Both the position numbers and the translations under genes were made by a program. The notes under the pieces were generated by a model. The model made no database searches, was not told the DNA's origin, and saw nothing but the letters and a program-made list of their open reading frames with translations. Below, one piece after another: positions 24,511 through 35,309 of a DNA stretch of 64,000 nucleotides (position 1 is its first letter; every line of letters begins with the position of its first letter). Source of the DNA: Serripes groenlandicus (Eukaryota; Mollusca; Bivalvia; Cardiida; Cardiidae); contig JASEVX010000008.1 of the NCBI GenBank assembly GCA_031761405.1, forward strand, positions 75,250,014 through 75,314,013, in the 5' to 3' direction.

Positions 24511-25934
24511 GACGACGCCGGACGCAGACAGACGGCGGACGGACGCCGGACAAAATGTGATCACAATAGCTCACCTTGCAAAATGTGATCACAATAGCTT
24601 GACAGCATACTCGACTTTCTTGTGCTTGCCAATAAAACGTAAAAAGATTTTTGTAATGTTTAAGTTATATCTTAAATTGTTTTGAAAAAAATTGATTTGG
24701 TATAAATAACTTAACCAAATTATTAATAAAAAAAGGGCCATAATTCTTTAACAAAACTTGACAGAGTTATGTACCCTTGTCTGTTGGTAGAGGTAATGAT
24801 GATAAATAAGTATTATATAAGCGTATAAGCTAAATCACTAATGGTTTTGGAAAAAAGTGGGGTGGTATGAAAAACTTAACCAAAATTCCAAGGCAAAAAA
24901 TGGTCATAATTCTTACAAAAACATTGACAGAGTTATGTACTCTTGTCTGTTGCCGGGGGTAATGATGGTAAACAAGTGTTGTAAGTTTCAAAGTAATGTC
25001 TGTAATGGTTTTGAAAAAATGTAAATTGGTACAAAAAACTTAACCAAATTTTTAAGTCGAAAAAGGGCCACAATTCTTAACAAAAATCTTGACAGAGTTA
25101 TATACTCTTGTCTGTTGATGGAGTTAATGATGGTGAACAAGTGTTGTAAGTTTCAAAGCAATATCTGTTATGGTTTTGAAAAAAGGTAAATTGGTACAAA
25201 AAACTTAACCAAAATTCTAAGTAAAATAAGGGCAATTATTCATTCAAAAACCTTGACAGAGTTATGTACTCTTGTCTGTTGATTGAGGTAATGATGGTGA
25301 AAAAGTGTTGTAAGTTTCAAAGCAATATCTGTATTAGTTTTGAAAAAAAGTAAATTGGTACCAAAAAATTAACCAAAATTCTAAGTCGAAAAAGGGCAAT
25401 AGTTCATACAAAAACCTTGACAGAGTTATGTACTCTTGTCTGTTGATGGAGGTAATAATGGTGAAATAGTTTTGTAAGTTTCAAAGCAATATCTGTAGTG
25501 GTTTTGAAAAAAAGTAAATTGGTACCAAAAAATTAACCAAAATTCTAAGTAGAAAAAGGGCCATAATTCTTACAAGAATCTTGACAGAGTTATGTACTCT
25601 CGTATGTTGGTAGAAGTAATGATGGTGAATAAGTGTTGTAAGTTTTGAATCCATATCTGTAATGGTTTTGAGAAAGAAGTGAATTGGTACAAAAAACTTA
25701 ACCAAATTTCTAAGTAAAAAAAGGGCAATAATTCTTACAAAAACCTTGACAGAGTTATGTACTCTTGTCTGTTGATGGAAGTAATGATGGTGAATAAGTG
25801 TTGTAAGTTTCAAAGCAATATCTGTAATGGTTTTGACAAAAAAGGGGATTGGTACAAAAACCTTAACCAAGGTGTGACACCAACGCCGACGCCGGGGCGA
25901 GTAGTATAGCTAGCCTTTTCTTCGAAAATTCGAG
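24511..25934 (+). mobile_element. 165-bp tandem-array element inserted in the LINE (Helitron-N/pearl-like)
   Basis: The insertion splits LINE ORF2 between codons that are otherwise contiguous. After GC-rich GACGCCGGACGCAGACAG wording come about seven units, with GACAGAGTTATGTAC-type landmarks at 24761, 24927, 25092, 25256, 25420, 25584 and 25749. The period is 164-166 bp. It closes with ACGCCGACGCCGGGGCGAG, a small hairpin TTTTCTTCGAAAA and CGAGCTAA, directly followed by LINE sequence. Hairpin plus CTRR and lack of an obvious target duplication fit a Helitron-type 3' end. The expected 5' TC end is not clear. A core array of 160-170-bp units is how bivalve pearl elements are described. Confidence 0.7.
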
Positions 25935-26185
25935 CTAAAAATCATAGGTAAATTCCTGTCTATAGCAAAGGATACTATCCCGTCTACCAAAAAAGTAAAA
26001 AACAATAAGGAGTGGTGGAGTGAAGAATGTCAAAACGCAATTCACGAGAGAAAAAAATGCTTATCTAATTTAAAACGACACCCTGGTGAAGTCAACCTGG
26101 TCAAATATAAAGACGCCTCTAAACATATATACAACAGATTAAATCTGATGCACGATAAACAGTTAGCTTTTAGGCTATTAAAAGC
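25935..26185 (+). pseudogene. LINE ORF2: linker between endonuclease and RT
   Basis: The frame resumes immediately after the array element and encodes KEWWSEECQNAIHERKK (about 26005-26055), the WW..EC..A...R signature found between the endonuclease and RT domains of Jockey/I-group LINEs. It then runs through a basic stretch to about 26165 before similarity is lost at the second interruption. Confidence 0.7.
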
Positions 26186-26538
26186 CAGCATCAATTACCC
26201 ATGGGTCATTAGACTATTAATCTTCTTGATAGGGTGATTAAATTGCCAAGATGTTTGTCTGACCGGTATATGACTGTGGGCTGTGTTCTCAGGACATGCA
26301 CATTGCATTTGTTTAAGAAAGAAGACAAGAGAAAGTTGATGCAATGCATCAATGTCGCCGGAAATCCATACTGCAGTTATGCATAACACTTACATTATAG
26401 TAGTTGAAAAAAACAGTTATCAAATAAAGGGCATATTGGAACATCAGGGGTGGGGTCAAGTGAAAATGTATCATAACTTGCATTTTTTTTGTCAATGAAG
26501 TGAATGTCTTTCATTGAAATATAATTGAAGACTTTCAT

Positions 26539-26658
26539 TGTTTATGATCAATCTCCATTCTAAGATAGGTTGACCCATTGACATATAAACATATATGTAC
26601 ATGTTTATATGTCTGTGGTTGACCAAATACACAGTCAACTAATTATTGATCATAAACA
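26539..26658. repeat. Nested palindrome with inverted forkhead-like sites
   Basis: The outer arms TGTTTATGATCAAT (26539-26552) and ATTGATCATAAACA (26645-26658) are exact reverse complements. The inner arms GACATATAAACAT (26580-26592) and ATGTTTATATGTC (26601-26613) are also exact. Midpoints agree within 2 bp. Weaker pairing continues outward, suggesting a MITE. The inner motif recurs at 56633-56662. Confidence 0.75.
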
Positions 26659-27485
26659 GGAAATGAGTAATTAATCTTCCCAATCATTAGTCTACTCATG
26701 TTTTAAAATTATATAATGATGAGCGCGCTTGTGTCAATGAAGCATAACAATATGTAGATCGCAAGCAAAATGCGTGTAGGGAATTTAATAACACGTTTAA
26801 ATTTGTCAAGGACGAAATAATTTTGTACGAACGACCCGATTCGTTCCAATAATTGTCGTTTTTTACACTCTCTTTATAGGCAGAGAGTGTTCATTCAAAG
26901 CAATTTTTATATTAAAACCAGTCTTATCTCAGTTTGTTATTTTCGTCATTTGTTTCGAACCAAACAAATATTTTAAATCACCTATAATTAACTATTTGTA
27001 AGTGAGTGTAAAGACCGTCTCTCTGCAAAGGAGATTTATCTACGCAGTCTGTATTCGGTAGTTACTTGATTAACATATTTAGCTTCGAAACAGTTCCCAT
27101 TTTAGATATTCATGGATTAACATTATTAAATGAATTCTACATAAATCAAGACATCTCTTTGAACATGAAAATAACATTCAGCAAGTTAAAATAATTGCTA
27201 CTAAAAGGAGAATTCCTAGAATTCGACGTGATTTTTATCTCGATATTGACACATAACAGTCTACAGCAAGTCTAGCAGGGACTCTTTTGTCTTCGTAAAT
27301 AAGAAAAAAAAACACAATTGCGAGTCAAAATAAAGAAACTGCAAATACTTAAAACATCGGAATATTTATTTCATTTTAGATGTGTCATAATCACAATTGT
27401 AATATGTTCAAAACATTTAAAAAAAGCTATTAAAAATTGTAGAGAAACAGTTTACTGTCAACTATTGGGATATGTGATAGAGAAG

Positions 27486-27640
<155 letters not shown>

Positions 27641-27664
27641 GGGTGGGGTGGGGGGATTTCTTAT

Positions 27665-27850
27665 ATGCTTATAAGTTATAATGTTGGATGTTGTCATTCT
27701 ATGTGGAAAAGCAGCCAGTTGCTTAGGAAGATTGTTGTGTGGAGTACTGGTGTGAGCAAACCAGGAAATGCATGAGTAGGTGAACTGGCCGCCGTGATAT
27801 AACTGAGAAATTGTTAAAATTGGCGTTAAACCCCAATTAATCAATCATTC
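27665..27850 (+). mobile_element. SINE body and conserved tail
   Basis: It contains GGAGTACTGGTGTGAGC, GCCGCCGTGATATAACTGAG and GGCGTTAAACCCCAATTAAT, then CAATCAAT-type repeats. This GATAT..CTGA...GGCGTTAAAC tail is the conserved 3' domain seen in mollusc SINEs. The tRNA head is missing, apparently replaced by the adjacent (GA)n tract. Confidence 0.6.
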
Positions 27851-28000
27851 TTAAGGTTAAACAATTAAACAATCTACAGTACATACATGTATATAAATAT
27901 ACATATATTGATTTTAAAAATATGTTTTACTCAAATGTTATGCCTCATTTATTTTAAATACTCAATGTGAACCATTGTAGGAAAATGTGAAATTAATTGC

Positions 28001-28155
28001 TTAACCCCCTTTCCCAAATGCAGACACATTTTAATACGTTTCCAGCAGATGCAGTGTGTCAAACATTGAGAGAAAAAGAGAAATTGCTCAATGGTAATTT
28101 TCTGTTTTCCAACAATGTTTTCTTCTCTTTTCTAATCTAACTTTCATTCATAGAG
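28001..28155. mobile_element. TTAA-flanked palindromic MITE (piggyBac-like), right end lost
   Basis: TTAA at 28001-28004, then CCCCCTTTCCCAAATGCAGA. The interior GAGAAATTGCTCAATGG and CAACAATGTTTTC are kept. The right end is absent; the next copy begins 13 bp on. Confidence 0.55.
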
Positions 28156-28167
28156 GCTCCCCACGTT

Positions 28168-28389
28168 TTAACGCCTTTCCCACCTCCAGACGCATTTTGA
28201 CGCAATAGCAGCAGACGACTTTTGAAAACATTGTGGCCAAAAAGGTGAGTTGCTCATGATGGACACAATGTTTTCAACTTATTTAACAATTAAGCTATAT
28301 TTGATGGAGATAAGCTATATTTTTAGGTTTTTGTCACTAGGTTTTCAAAGTCGTCTCCTGCAGATTTGCTGTATATGGGAAAGGGTTAA
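28168..28389. mobile_element. TTAA-flanked palindromic MITE (piggyBac-like), full copy
   Basis: TTAA 28168-28171, then CGCCTTTCCCACCTCCAGAC. The centre has AAAACATTGTGGCC and ACAATGTTTTCAA. The right end is TGTATATGGGAAAGGGTTAA, with TTAA at 28386-28389. TTAA flanks plus CCC...GGG ends fit piggyBac-type mobilisation; there is no coding capacity. Confidence 0.75.
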
Positions 28390-29293
28390 AGATATGTTCA
28401 ATATTGTCTCCTGCAGATTCATTTTATTGTTGGAAACGGGGATTACATGGCTACTTTTCCTGCGATTGTTTCAATATATATATGCAGTTGAGTCATGCAC
28501 AGCTTTCTGTATCATGAAAAAGTGAAGTAACTTTTCCTTTCCACATTGCTTTCCTCTGGTTCACAAGCTTGCATTGGGACACAGGTCATATTCTACCTTC
28601 ACTTAAACTTGGTTCTGTACAAGTTTCAATAGAGAAATAGCTGGTCTAACAAAAAAAATCAGATTAATGTCTCGACACAGATGTGGTTTCACTGGTCATG
28701 TGATAACATTTCAACGGGGCTTTCACTGAAATAGGGTTCAGATGCTGGGCAGTAAATGACTCCTGCAGAGGTGTTAAAACTGTGTACCGTTACATTTTCT
28801 GGGGGATTTTGGAAGATTCAGGCATAATGTGGGAGACTGTATAGTAAAGAGGTCTTGCTAAAAAGTAAACAAGCTAACTGGAACGTATTCTGCGAATCCT
28901 TTATTATTGACCCTAAAAATTCATTAGACTTCCGGAGAAAAATTCTCAGAATTAAAGGTAATACATTCAGTCCTACTCCTATTCTAAAGGGATATAAATC
29001 AAAGTACAGAAAGTACTGGTAACGAATTATTTTGAACATGTATTGTAAAATCAAATTTATGAATGCAATTTGATCATGCTATTGCACAATTTAGTCTATT
29101 TTATTATTATTAATATTTTTGTCCAGAGATTTTTTTTATCAGTTGACAGTTTTAGTAAATGTAGCATTTCAACGGCGATGCGAGCGTTTAACATGCACAC
29201 TAACTCTTTCACTGAGCTCTGCGTAAAGTCTGTCAAAACACCCATGGCATATTTGTGAGATTTACATTGTTAGTTTGATTTGTTTTCGTCACC

Positions 29294-29312
29294 AGGGGCG
29301 GATTCAGGATTT
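29294..29312 (+). repeat. hAT-like terminal sequence
   Basis: CAGGGGCGGATTCAGGAT matches the common CAGGGGCGGAT(C/T)CAG start of animal hAT elements. No matching opposite end was found nearby. Confidence 0.35.
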
Positions 29313-29417
29313 CGGCTTATATTATAACTATGTTTCATGTGAGTGAATTAATTATTATAAATCTATAATGTTTAAAAAATCGCATAAAATAAGAATTAAA
29401 AAAAAAAAAAAAGAACA

Positions 29418-29505
29418 GTTCCAATTGGGACTCGAACTCGCGTCCATAAATAGTCCATGCTTAGAAGTTATACACGCTCTGCATTACACCACGGTACTTT
29501 GATAC
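29418..29505 (-). mobile_element. tRNA-like SINE head
   Basis: On the minus strand: ACCGTGGTGTAATGCAGAGC (A-box region) and GCGAGTTCGAGTCCCAATT (B box) at normal tRNA-like spacing. An A-rich run (about 29397-29412) adjoins the B-box side. Folding to an intact tRNA is not evident. Confidence 0.5.
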
Positions 29506-29944
29506 AAAGTATGAGCGTTACTTTCGTATATATATTAAGCTAACTGAATGCGCGCGTATGTAAACCATGATCTATAATTAGCTCTGCGTAGTGGCATATT
29601 TGTGAGATTAACATTGTTCTATACAGCGTGGGGTCGACTTCTAGTGAATGGGCATACGACTAAAATTCATACTCGTGCCTTATACGTACCTGGCGACAAA
29701 TGAAATATATATGCGCGTACTGTTAATTTGATATTTTCTAGAAAATTGATTATCTATGACGATTCGATAGTATAATTATGACTTCACTGTATTGAAATAA
29801 CACGTAGAAGTCATTATAATATCGAAAAAATACTAGGACTATTTAGGTGCAGCGAATGTGTATGCTAAGCGGAAGTGTAGTTTAACCGTGACTTCCGGAA
29901 AAAAACACGATCGCACTAACTGTATTATTTTTTGAGAAAAAATA

Positions 29945-30915
29945 ATTCGTTAAAAATGATGCAATCACCTCCCTTGACAAGGCCAATCTTCTTGTCAACC
30001 ATTATGCCAAAGTTTCAAGTACGGAAAACATCGCCCCAGAAGTATTGGTCAGTCAGAAAAAAAATGAAAAAAACCATCATAACATCCTAAACTCTCCATT
30101 CCTAGAAAATAAGAATAACCCAATAAACATTGACTTCACTCTTACATAATTAAAGGATTGCATTAGTAGCAGATAGAACTCCACTGCGGGGTTAGACAAA
30201 CTCTCATATACTATGTTCAAACATATGCCCGAGCCCGCCCTCCAAATATGGCTTACATTCTTTAATAAGGTTTGGGGCGAAGGGAAGTTTTCCAGTGATT
30301 GGAAAGTAGCCTGTGTGATACCGTTGCCTAATAAGTCTCACCTTTCACCCCGGGAAATTGCTGGAGGGGATGGTGAAGGCACGCTTAGAAAATCACCTTG
30401 AATCAAAAAAAGTTATTAATCTCTCCCAATCTGGTTTCCGGAAGGGTCGCAGCACATTAGATAAACTTGCTAGGCTTCAACATGATGTCCTATATGTAAA
30501 AAATAGATGACATTACGATCTGGCCATATTCCTTGACCTAGAAGCCACATTCGACCTTGCATGGCACTCAGGCATTCTATACAAATTACAAGCACACGGT
30601 GTCACAAGGCTATGTTTCAGCTATATCAGGTCCTTTTTGCTGGATAGAAAAATAAGGGTTAAAGTAGGGGATACTATCTCGCAAAGCGCTAATTATCCCC
30701 TTTACTCTTCTCTCTCTTAATTAATGACCTCCCAGATACAATAAAGGGGTCTGGGATGGTAATCAGCCAATTTGCATATGACTCTGGCGGATGGTTGAGA
30801 GGAGTTTGTGTCAAAACCCTACAAAAAGAAGCACAAGTAGGGCTGGACTCAAAGACGCGCTGAAGATGTCTGTATGTGATAAAGTTCCCCTGTCAAAATC
30901 TGAAATCCATTATAT
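29945..30915 (+). pseudogene. LINE ORF2: reverse transcriptase domain, inactive
   Basis: The RT domain of the same Jockey-like element. Early region TAGLDKLSYTMF (about 30184-30215) and WKVACVIPLPNKS (30300-30340) precede a deletion at about 30345. This removes the RT stretch before a GK-L-EGMVKARLE block, with a frame change. SQSGFRKGRSTLDKL (about 30425-30470) follows, then the catalytic FLDLEATFD motif A (30529-30555). Motif C, normally FADD, reads FAYD (30771-30782), so the first catalytic Asp is lost. Further stops occur at about 30135, 30170, 30507 and 30718. Similarity ends near 30915, where an unrelated repeat begins, so the 3' part of the element is missing. Confidence 0.85.
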
Positions 30916-30917
30916 AA

Positions 30918-31300
30918 TTAACAAGAGCTGTCGGAGGACAGCGCGCTCGACTATATAACGCTTATTTACATAAAGCATTATTTCATTATATTGCACTTAA
31001 GTACTATTAAAGTGGCATTTCTATCCAGAGGGAAGAAAACTCATGTAAAAAAAGTTCAAATCGATTTTTTTAAAAGTAAGAAGCTGAATGGGTTTGGGAT
31101 TAACCACAAACATGTTACCTAAGAGCCCACACTCACAAATTATACTTTTCTCCAAGATTTCAGGATTTTAAAAACGGAGCCGTTCATGTACATTTTCATT
31201 CCGGAATGTATTTAAAGGTTGGATGTCATATACAAACCGTGTTGAGATAAAATGTACATAACTGTTATAAAAACACACTCATTTCAATGAGGCATATACA
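30918..31300 (+). repeat. Repeat beginning ACAAGAGCTGTCGGAGGACAG
   Basis: Starts with an imperfect inverted GCTGTC..GGACAGC and GCGCTCGACTAT, a wording I know as a common dispersed bivalve repeat. No coding content; the right limit is unclear. Confidence 0.4.
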
Positions 31301-31446
31301 TTGTATACACAATAAGTATGTGTATCTAGTGCTTTTAAAGTAATATAAATGATGTTTATGGAAAGTCACAGACAACTAACATTATCTTGTTTCCATAGCT
31401 TTCTGTGACATACCTGAAATTACTTATACAATAAGTAAATGTTTAT

Positions 31447-31696
31447 TGTTTGGTGTTAAACTCCGCTTTCAACATGTTTTATGTTATATCACGTAGTTTC
31501 CTGGGTAAGTTACCAGTGCTACTGGTCTATTTATCCTGACATCAGCCAGTCAGTCGTTATGCTAACCCAACGACCCTCAGCGCCACGGAAGGCAGCTCTA
31601 CTATCAATTTTAATGTGGTATGATCCGGCAAGGGATCAAACCTGTGACCGCCCGCATCCGAGGTGGACACTCTACCACAACATCATCGAGGCGGTC
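31447..31696 (-). mobile_element. tRNA-derived SINE with 14-bp target duplication
   Basis: A 250-bp insertion bounded by identical AAGTAAATGTTTAT at 31433-31446 and 31697-31710. On the minus strand the head reads TGTGGTAGAGTGTCCACCTC (A box) and CAGGTTTGATCCC (B box). The tail at the low-coordinate side reads GGAGTTTAACACC on that strand, the usual SINE end. It sits between two halves of a duplicated flank (TATCTAGTGC at 31323 and 31708). Confidence 0.75.
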
Positions 31697-31738
31697 AAGT
31701 AAATGTTTATCTAGTGCTAAACTAATTATGCTGTTTAT

Positions 31739-31809
31739 TAGATGATTTACAGTATGTCACAAGGAAATAAGAGAATGTTAGTTTTCTGTGACATACCTGA
31801 AATCATCTA
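31739..31809. repeat. Stem-loop, 23-bp arms
   Basis: The arms at 31739-31761 (TAGATGATTTACAGTATGTC..) and 31787-31809 (..GACATACCTGAAATCATCTA) pair at 21 of 23 positions with a 25-nt loop. A partial second copy lies near 31370-31430, giving a direct duplication that the SINE now separates. Confidence 0.7.
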
Positions 31810-31821
31810 TATTTCATACGG

Positions 31822-33026
31822 TTTGTTCCCGGAACGCCTACTCGATTTAATCTCTACCTGGTCAAAATTGAGGATTAGGGGGCCTTTTAAAGGGAAGTTA
31901 TAAGTGATAGATTTATGTGGACTTAACTAATAAGATAATTGAACATGGTCAGATTTTTTCTTTTATAAACAAAAAATATTATTTTGTATGTATTACGCTT
32001 CAATCTGAATTTAAACACTTCAAAACTTTTACAGTTGAAAAAAAATGGTATTTGGATGAAATGTGATTGAAACGTATTGTTGAAAATAGGCCAATGCATG
32101 TTAAAAGCGAAGGCTACTTTACCCACAACAATTTCAAGTAGTACACTTTCTAAAAAGGCAACAGGTTAGGGGGCTTATTCTGTTGGCATGAGTTTGATTC
32201 TCGTCTGCACTTGTGATCGGTTTAAATATATTTAAACTACATAAACAACTACACAAAATAATACAATTTAAACTATTTTTATTTGTTATCATATTAATCA
32301 ACATTATATAGAAAATGAGTATTTGTAAAAACTCTTGTGTATGCATAGCACAGATAAAACATATACATATATACAACAGCACATGATATACATTAGATAG
32401 ATGCTATTTTCACACAGCTAAGATCCCAGCTGGATGAGTTGGGATGCTGAGTCCACATAAGTCATTAAATCAATCACTCCAGTTTGGTATCTCTCTTTGA
32501 GAACTATCAGGCGACGATCAATGTTCAGGTACCGTTGGTCTTGTAGTTCCACCTGCAGTTCTCTGAATTCTGTTGATATCGTTGCAGTTCTGAACGTCTT
32601 TAAACATCTGTGTGGCCGTGAATATAGTAGGGTGGGCATGTTGGGATTTTAGTTTGCTGTGACATCCTTCAACATTAATAGCTATCAAACTGTAAGAACA
32701 TAAAGCTTTAATTTAAAGGGCAAATATTTTGTGTGTTTGAATGATAATTTGTTTGTGCTACATGTTAAAACCAAATTAAATACAAATTAATAACGGATTA
32801 AATTTAAGTTAATTATTAACTTATTAATAGCTATCAAACTGTAAGAACGTAAAGCATGATAATTTTATTTACACAATTTACTAATTAAATATTTAATACC
32901 TTTATCAAAAGATTATAAAAAAGAGTTCCAAAGTCATCTACAAAATAAATCTATAATTTACCCTTTACAAGGCCCCCTAATTCCCTGATACACTTTAAGT
33001 CGAGTAGGCGTTCCGGGACCACACCT
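31822..33026. mobile_element. TIR element, family A, copy 2 (about 1.2 kb)
   Basis: The left end TTCCCGGAACGCCTACTCGA and right end TCGAGTAGGCGTTCCGGGA are exact inverted copies over the core. A second paired block follows (AGGGGGCCTTTTAAAGGG / CCCTTTACAAGGCCCCCT). The subterminal parts match copy 1 at 658-1658, but the central 300-400 bp differ. The centre carries a minus-strand frame described separately and a direct duplication (TAGCTATCAAACTGTAAGAA at about 32680 and 32826). Confidence 0.7.
32418..32639 (-). CDS. Open frame inside TIR element A (unrecognised)
   Basis: A 73-codon minus-strand frame, open from the ATG at 32637-32639 to a stop at 32418. Its second half looks protein-like: charged and helical, with LQVELQDQRYLNIDRRLIVL and YQTGVIDLMTY. 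A possible acceptor (GTCACAG|CAAAC, minus strand) lies about 10 bp before the ATG but has no good pyrimidine tract. The equivalent part of copy 1 of the element does not contain it, so it could be a captured host exon. I do not recognise the family; chance remains possible. Confidence 0.25.
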   Translation of the reverse strand: MPTLLYSRPHRCLKTFRTATISTEFRELQVELQDQRYLNIDRRLIVLKERYQTGVIDLMTYVDSASQLIQLGS

Positions 33027-33734
33027 TTCATACACAGCATAATTGTATAATGCTTAACACTAGATAAACACACTTATTGTGTACCTGTGCTTCAATGAAC
33101 TAACAGTTGACTTGTGTACACTTTATTCCCCCCCCCCGAATGTTTGTATTAGACACCAACCTTTAAAGAGGTACCTACCGAGCAGGGAAAAAGAACTTAA
33201 TTTAAATAATTAAAATATGAAAGCTTTCTCATACTACAGTCTAATTAGAATCAAACATGTCCTCACAAAGCTTTATAAGTTTAGGAAAACAATTGTTATT
33301 TTACATATTTATTTTATGAATTTCTATAAGAGTGCAACTTTAAATCATATTATATACTCTATATTTAAAAGCAACTGAGTAGAGACATACATTTAAATAT
33401 ATATAATTTAAAAATCAAATTTCCTAAGTCATTCAAGGGCCATAACTCCATATTTAGGATACAATGGAGTTATCTAACCTAATTGTACGATGGTCCTTAA
33501 CAAATGTGTGAAGTATGAAGTGACTTGAATGATGAAACTTTAACGTTGAGCTAAACGCAAATGTTAAAACTGACCGATCCAAAAATAGCAAAACCTTCAA
33601 AACCATACATCCCCCTTTCTCGCTCTGGAGACTTACCTGCTAGACTGTCAGATGACAGACAAAATATAATCTGCAGTTGCTAGATCATGGAGTGAATCCT
33701 TCCTATATAGTTCAAACGTTGATAATTGAAGATT

Positions 33735-34660
33735 TTAACAAAACACAAATTGAGACATGACTGGAGGGGACAATATAAAAAAGTCCCAGCTCTGATCATA
33801 TCCCGGGTCGTGAGGGTTCATGGTGTTGACAGGTCTATTCTTCACCGAACTAGATGTATCATCATCCTTCGGATCCGGGGTGTGGTCGGGGTACGCGGGC
33901 GGAAAAATGTCTCCTTCAAATTGTCCAATACTCTTAATATTAAATTGTTTTATTCATTATAATATGAAATTAGAAGTTTAATCTTTTACCCAAATAATTT
34001 TAAATATAAAAGTGTATATACTACTTCTTAATTGACCGTTGGGATGGGTTCACTCGGACATGTCTGATTTAAACTAGAGACTTGTCCCGGTGGAAATATC
34101 TCGACAGCGTTTCGTTAAAAATACTATTGTTTACATTTTTAAGCCGTGGGAAAATCACATTCCAAAGTGATGACGTCATAAGACCTATTCCCTCTTAGTG
34201 TTTTGTATTATCAATACTATCTTTGGTCATAGCCTTATTATATAACATAGATGACATACTTTTTGATAGGATTCGCTCTGTGATTGACAGCTCGAGCCCA
34301 GACAACCCAATTACGCCTGTTACGGACGAGCACTCTAACACATTTTCTGTCTATTTTTACCTTTATTTATATTCCCCCGTCTGCAACCAATCTGGAAAAA
34401 TACATTTTACAGTCTTAAAGTACCAATACCTCTGCAATATATACATTGTTTTGGGATCAAAGTATATTTATTCACCTACCTCTATAGTAGTTTTAATCCT
34501 GATGTTGTTTTAAATCTATTTATATACACTTTTATATTCAACATTTTAAGACACTGTCTAGCACATGTTTACAACTCTATTTTTAGACCTATATTTAGGT
34601 ATAAACCCACTACATATTTATAGAGTTATCTCCCTTTGACAATAAAATAATTTTATTTTG
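33735..34660 (+). repeat. Dispersed repeat, family B, copy 2
   Basis: Matches 2552-3300 from ACAAATTGAGACATGACT through CATATCCCGGGTCGTGA to CACATTCCAAAGTGATGA (about 34158) and beyond. It extends further right than copy 1, to ATAGAGTTATCTCCCTTTGA near 34620-34640, a sequence present in inverted form at 58880-58910. It follows TIR element A in the same order and orientation as at the left end of the window. Confidence 0.65.
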
Positions 34661-34689
34661 ATTTAATTAAATATCTTTTTAAACATAGG

Positions 34690-35040
34690 TATCAGACAGG
34701 GACTCTCGCCAACGTGTCCGCTGTTCGGAGATCCATTTTCGAATAGTACGGGAGTCCTTGCACATATATGTATACTTATCTATTTTTATCAAACTGTTTA
34801 ATAAACACGGATGCGGTCCTCTCCTGGTAGCTGGGCGCGGGTCCGCCTCCGGTTATATGAAGGAGGATCTGTGTTGGATCCAATGCATGTGGGTGGGTGT
34901 CCCTGTAGGCGTGGATGCGCCTTTCACTACGGTGTCGGGGGGATGGCGACATCTGGGTCATTTACGAAAGATGTCCTCCCCGACAGTTCTGTTTCGGGCC
35001 CTCGCGTGCGGGTACCTGCATGCATAACAGTGCAATGAGG
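34690..35040 (+). repeat. Dispersed repeat, family C, copy 1
   Basis: A GC-richer block with GTGTCCGCTGTTCGGAG, GGGTCCGCCTCCGGTTATAT and GGGTGTCCCTGTAGGCGTG. The same words lie inverted within 51780-52760. Overlapping open frames on both strands reflect higher GC, and none shows a motif. Confidence 0.55.
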
Positions 35041-35176
35041 CAATGCTACTGAATCCCATCGTCAGTTCAATACAGGTCCTCCTTGTACATGCTTTTTAGA
35101 AGAGTTCGTCCGTTCTTCTTTTTATGATAAGATCCAGTTACTGAAAGCTTTCCCCAACATAAATAAATTATTTTAA

Positions 35177-35307
35177 AATACCGACCGTCACCTACATTTT
35201 GTACATAATTATTTTTATAGACCCTTTTTAGAGGCTGTTTGTTGTTAAAACGAAATCTTTTTTAATCCTTATTCCCTTTGTTTTAAAAAAAAGTGGCGGT
35301 CGGTATT
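35177..35307. mobile_element. Small TIR element (MITE), TACCGACCG ends
   Basis: The left end AATACCGACCGTCACC and right end GTGGCGGTCGGTATT pair as an inverted repeat of 15-16 bp. The interior of about 100 bp is AT-rich and itself partly self-complementary. Confidence 0.55.
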
Positions 35308-35309
35308 CC

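Noticed and set aside
34758..35038. Overlapping frames in repeat C
   Set aside because: They occur on both strands and are not kept open in the inverted copy at 51780-52760.
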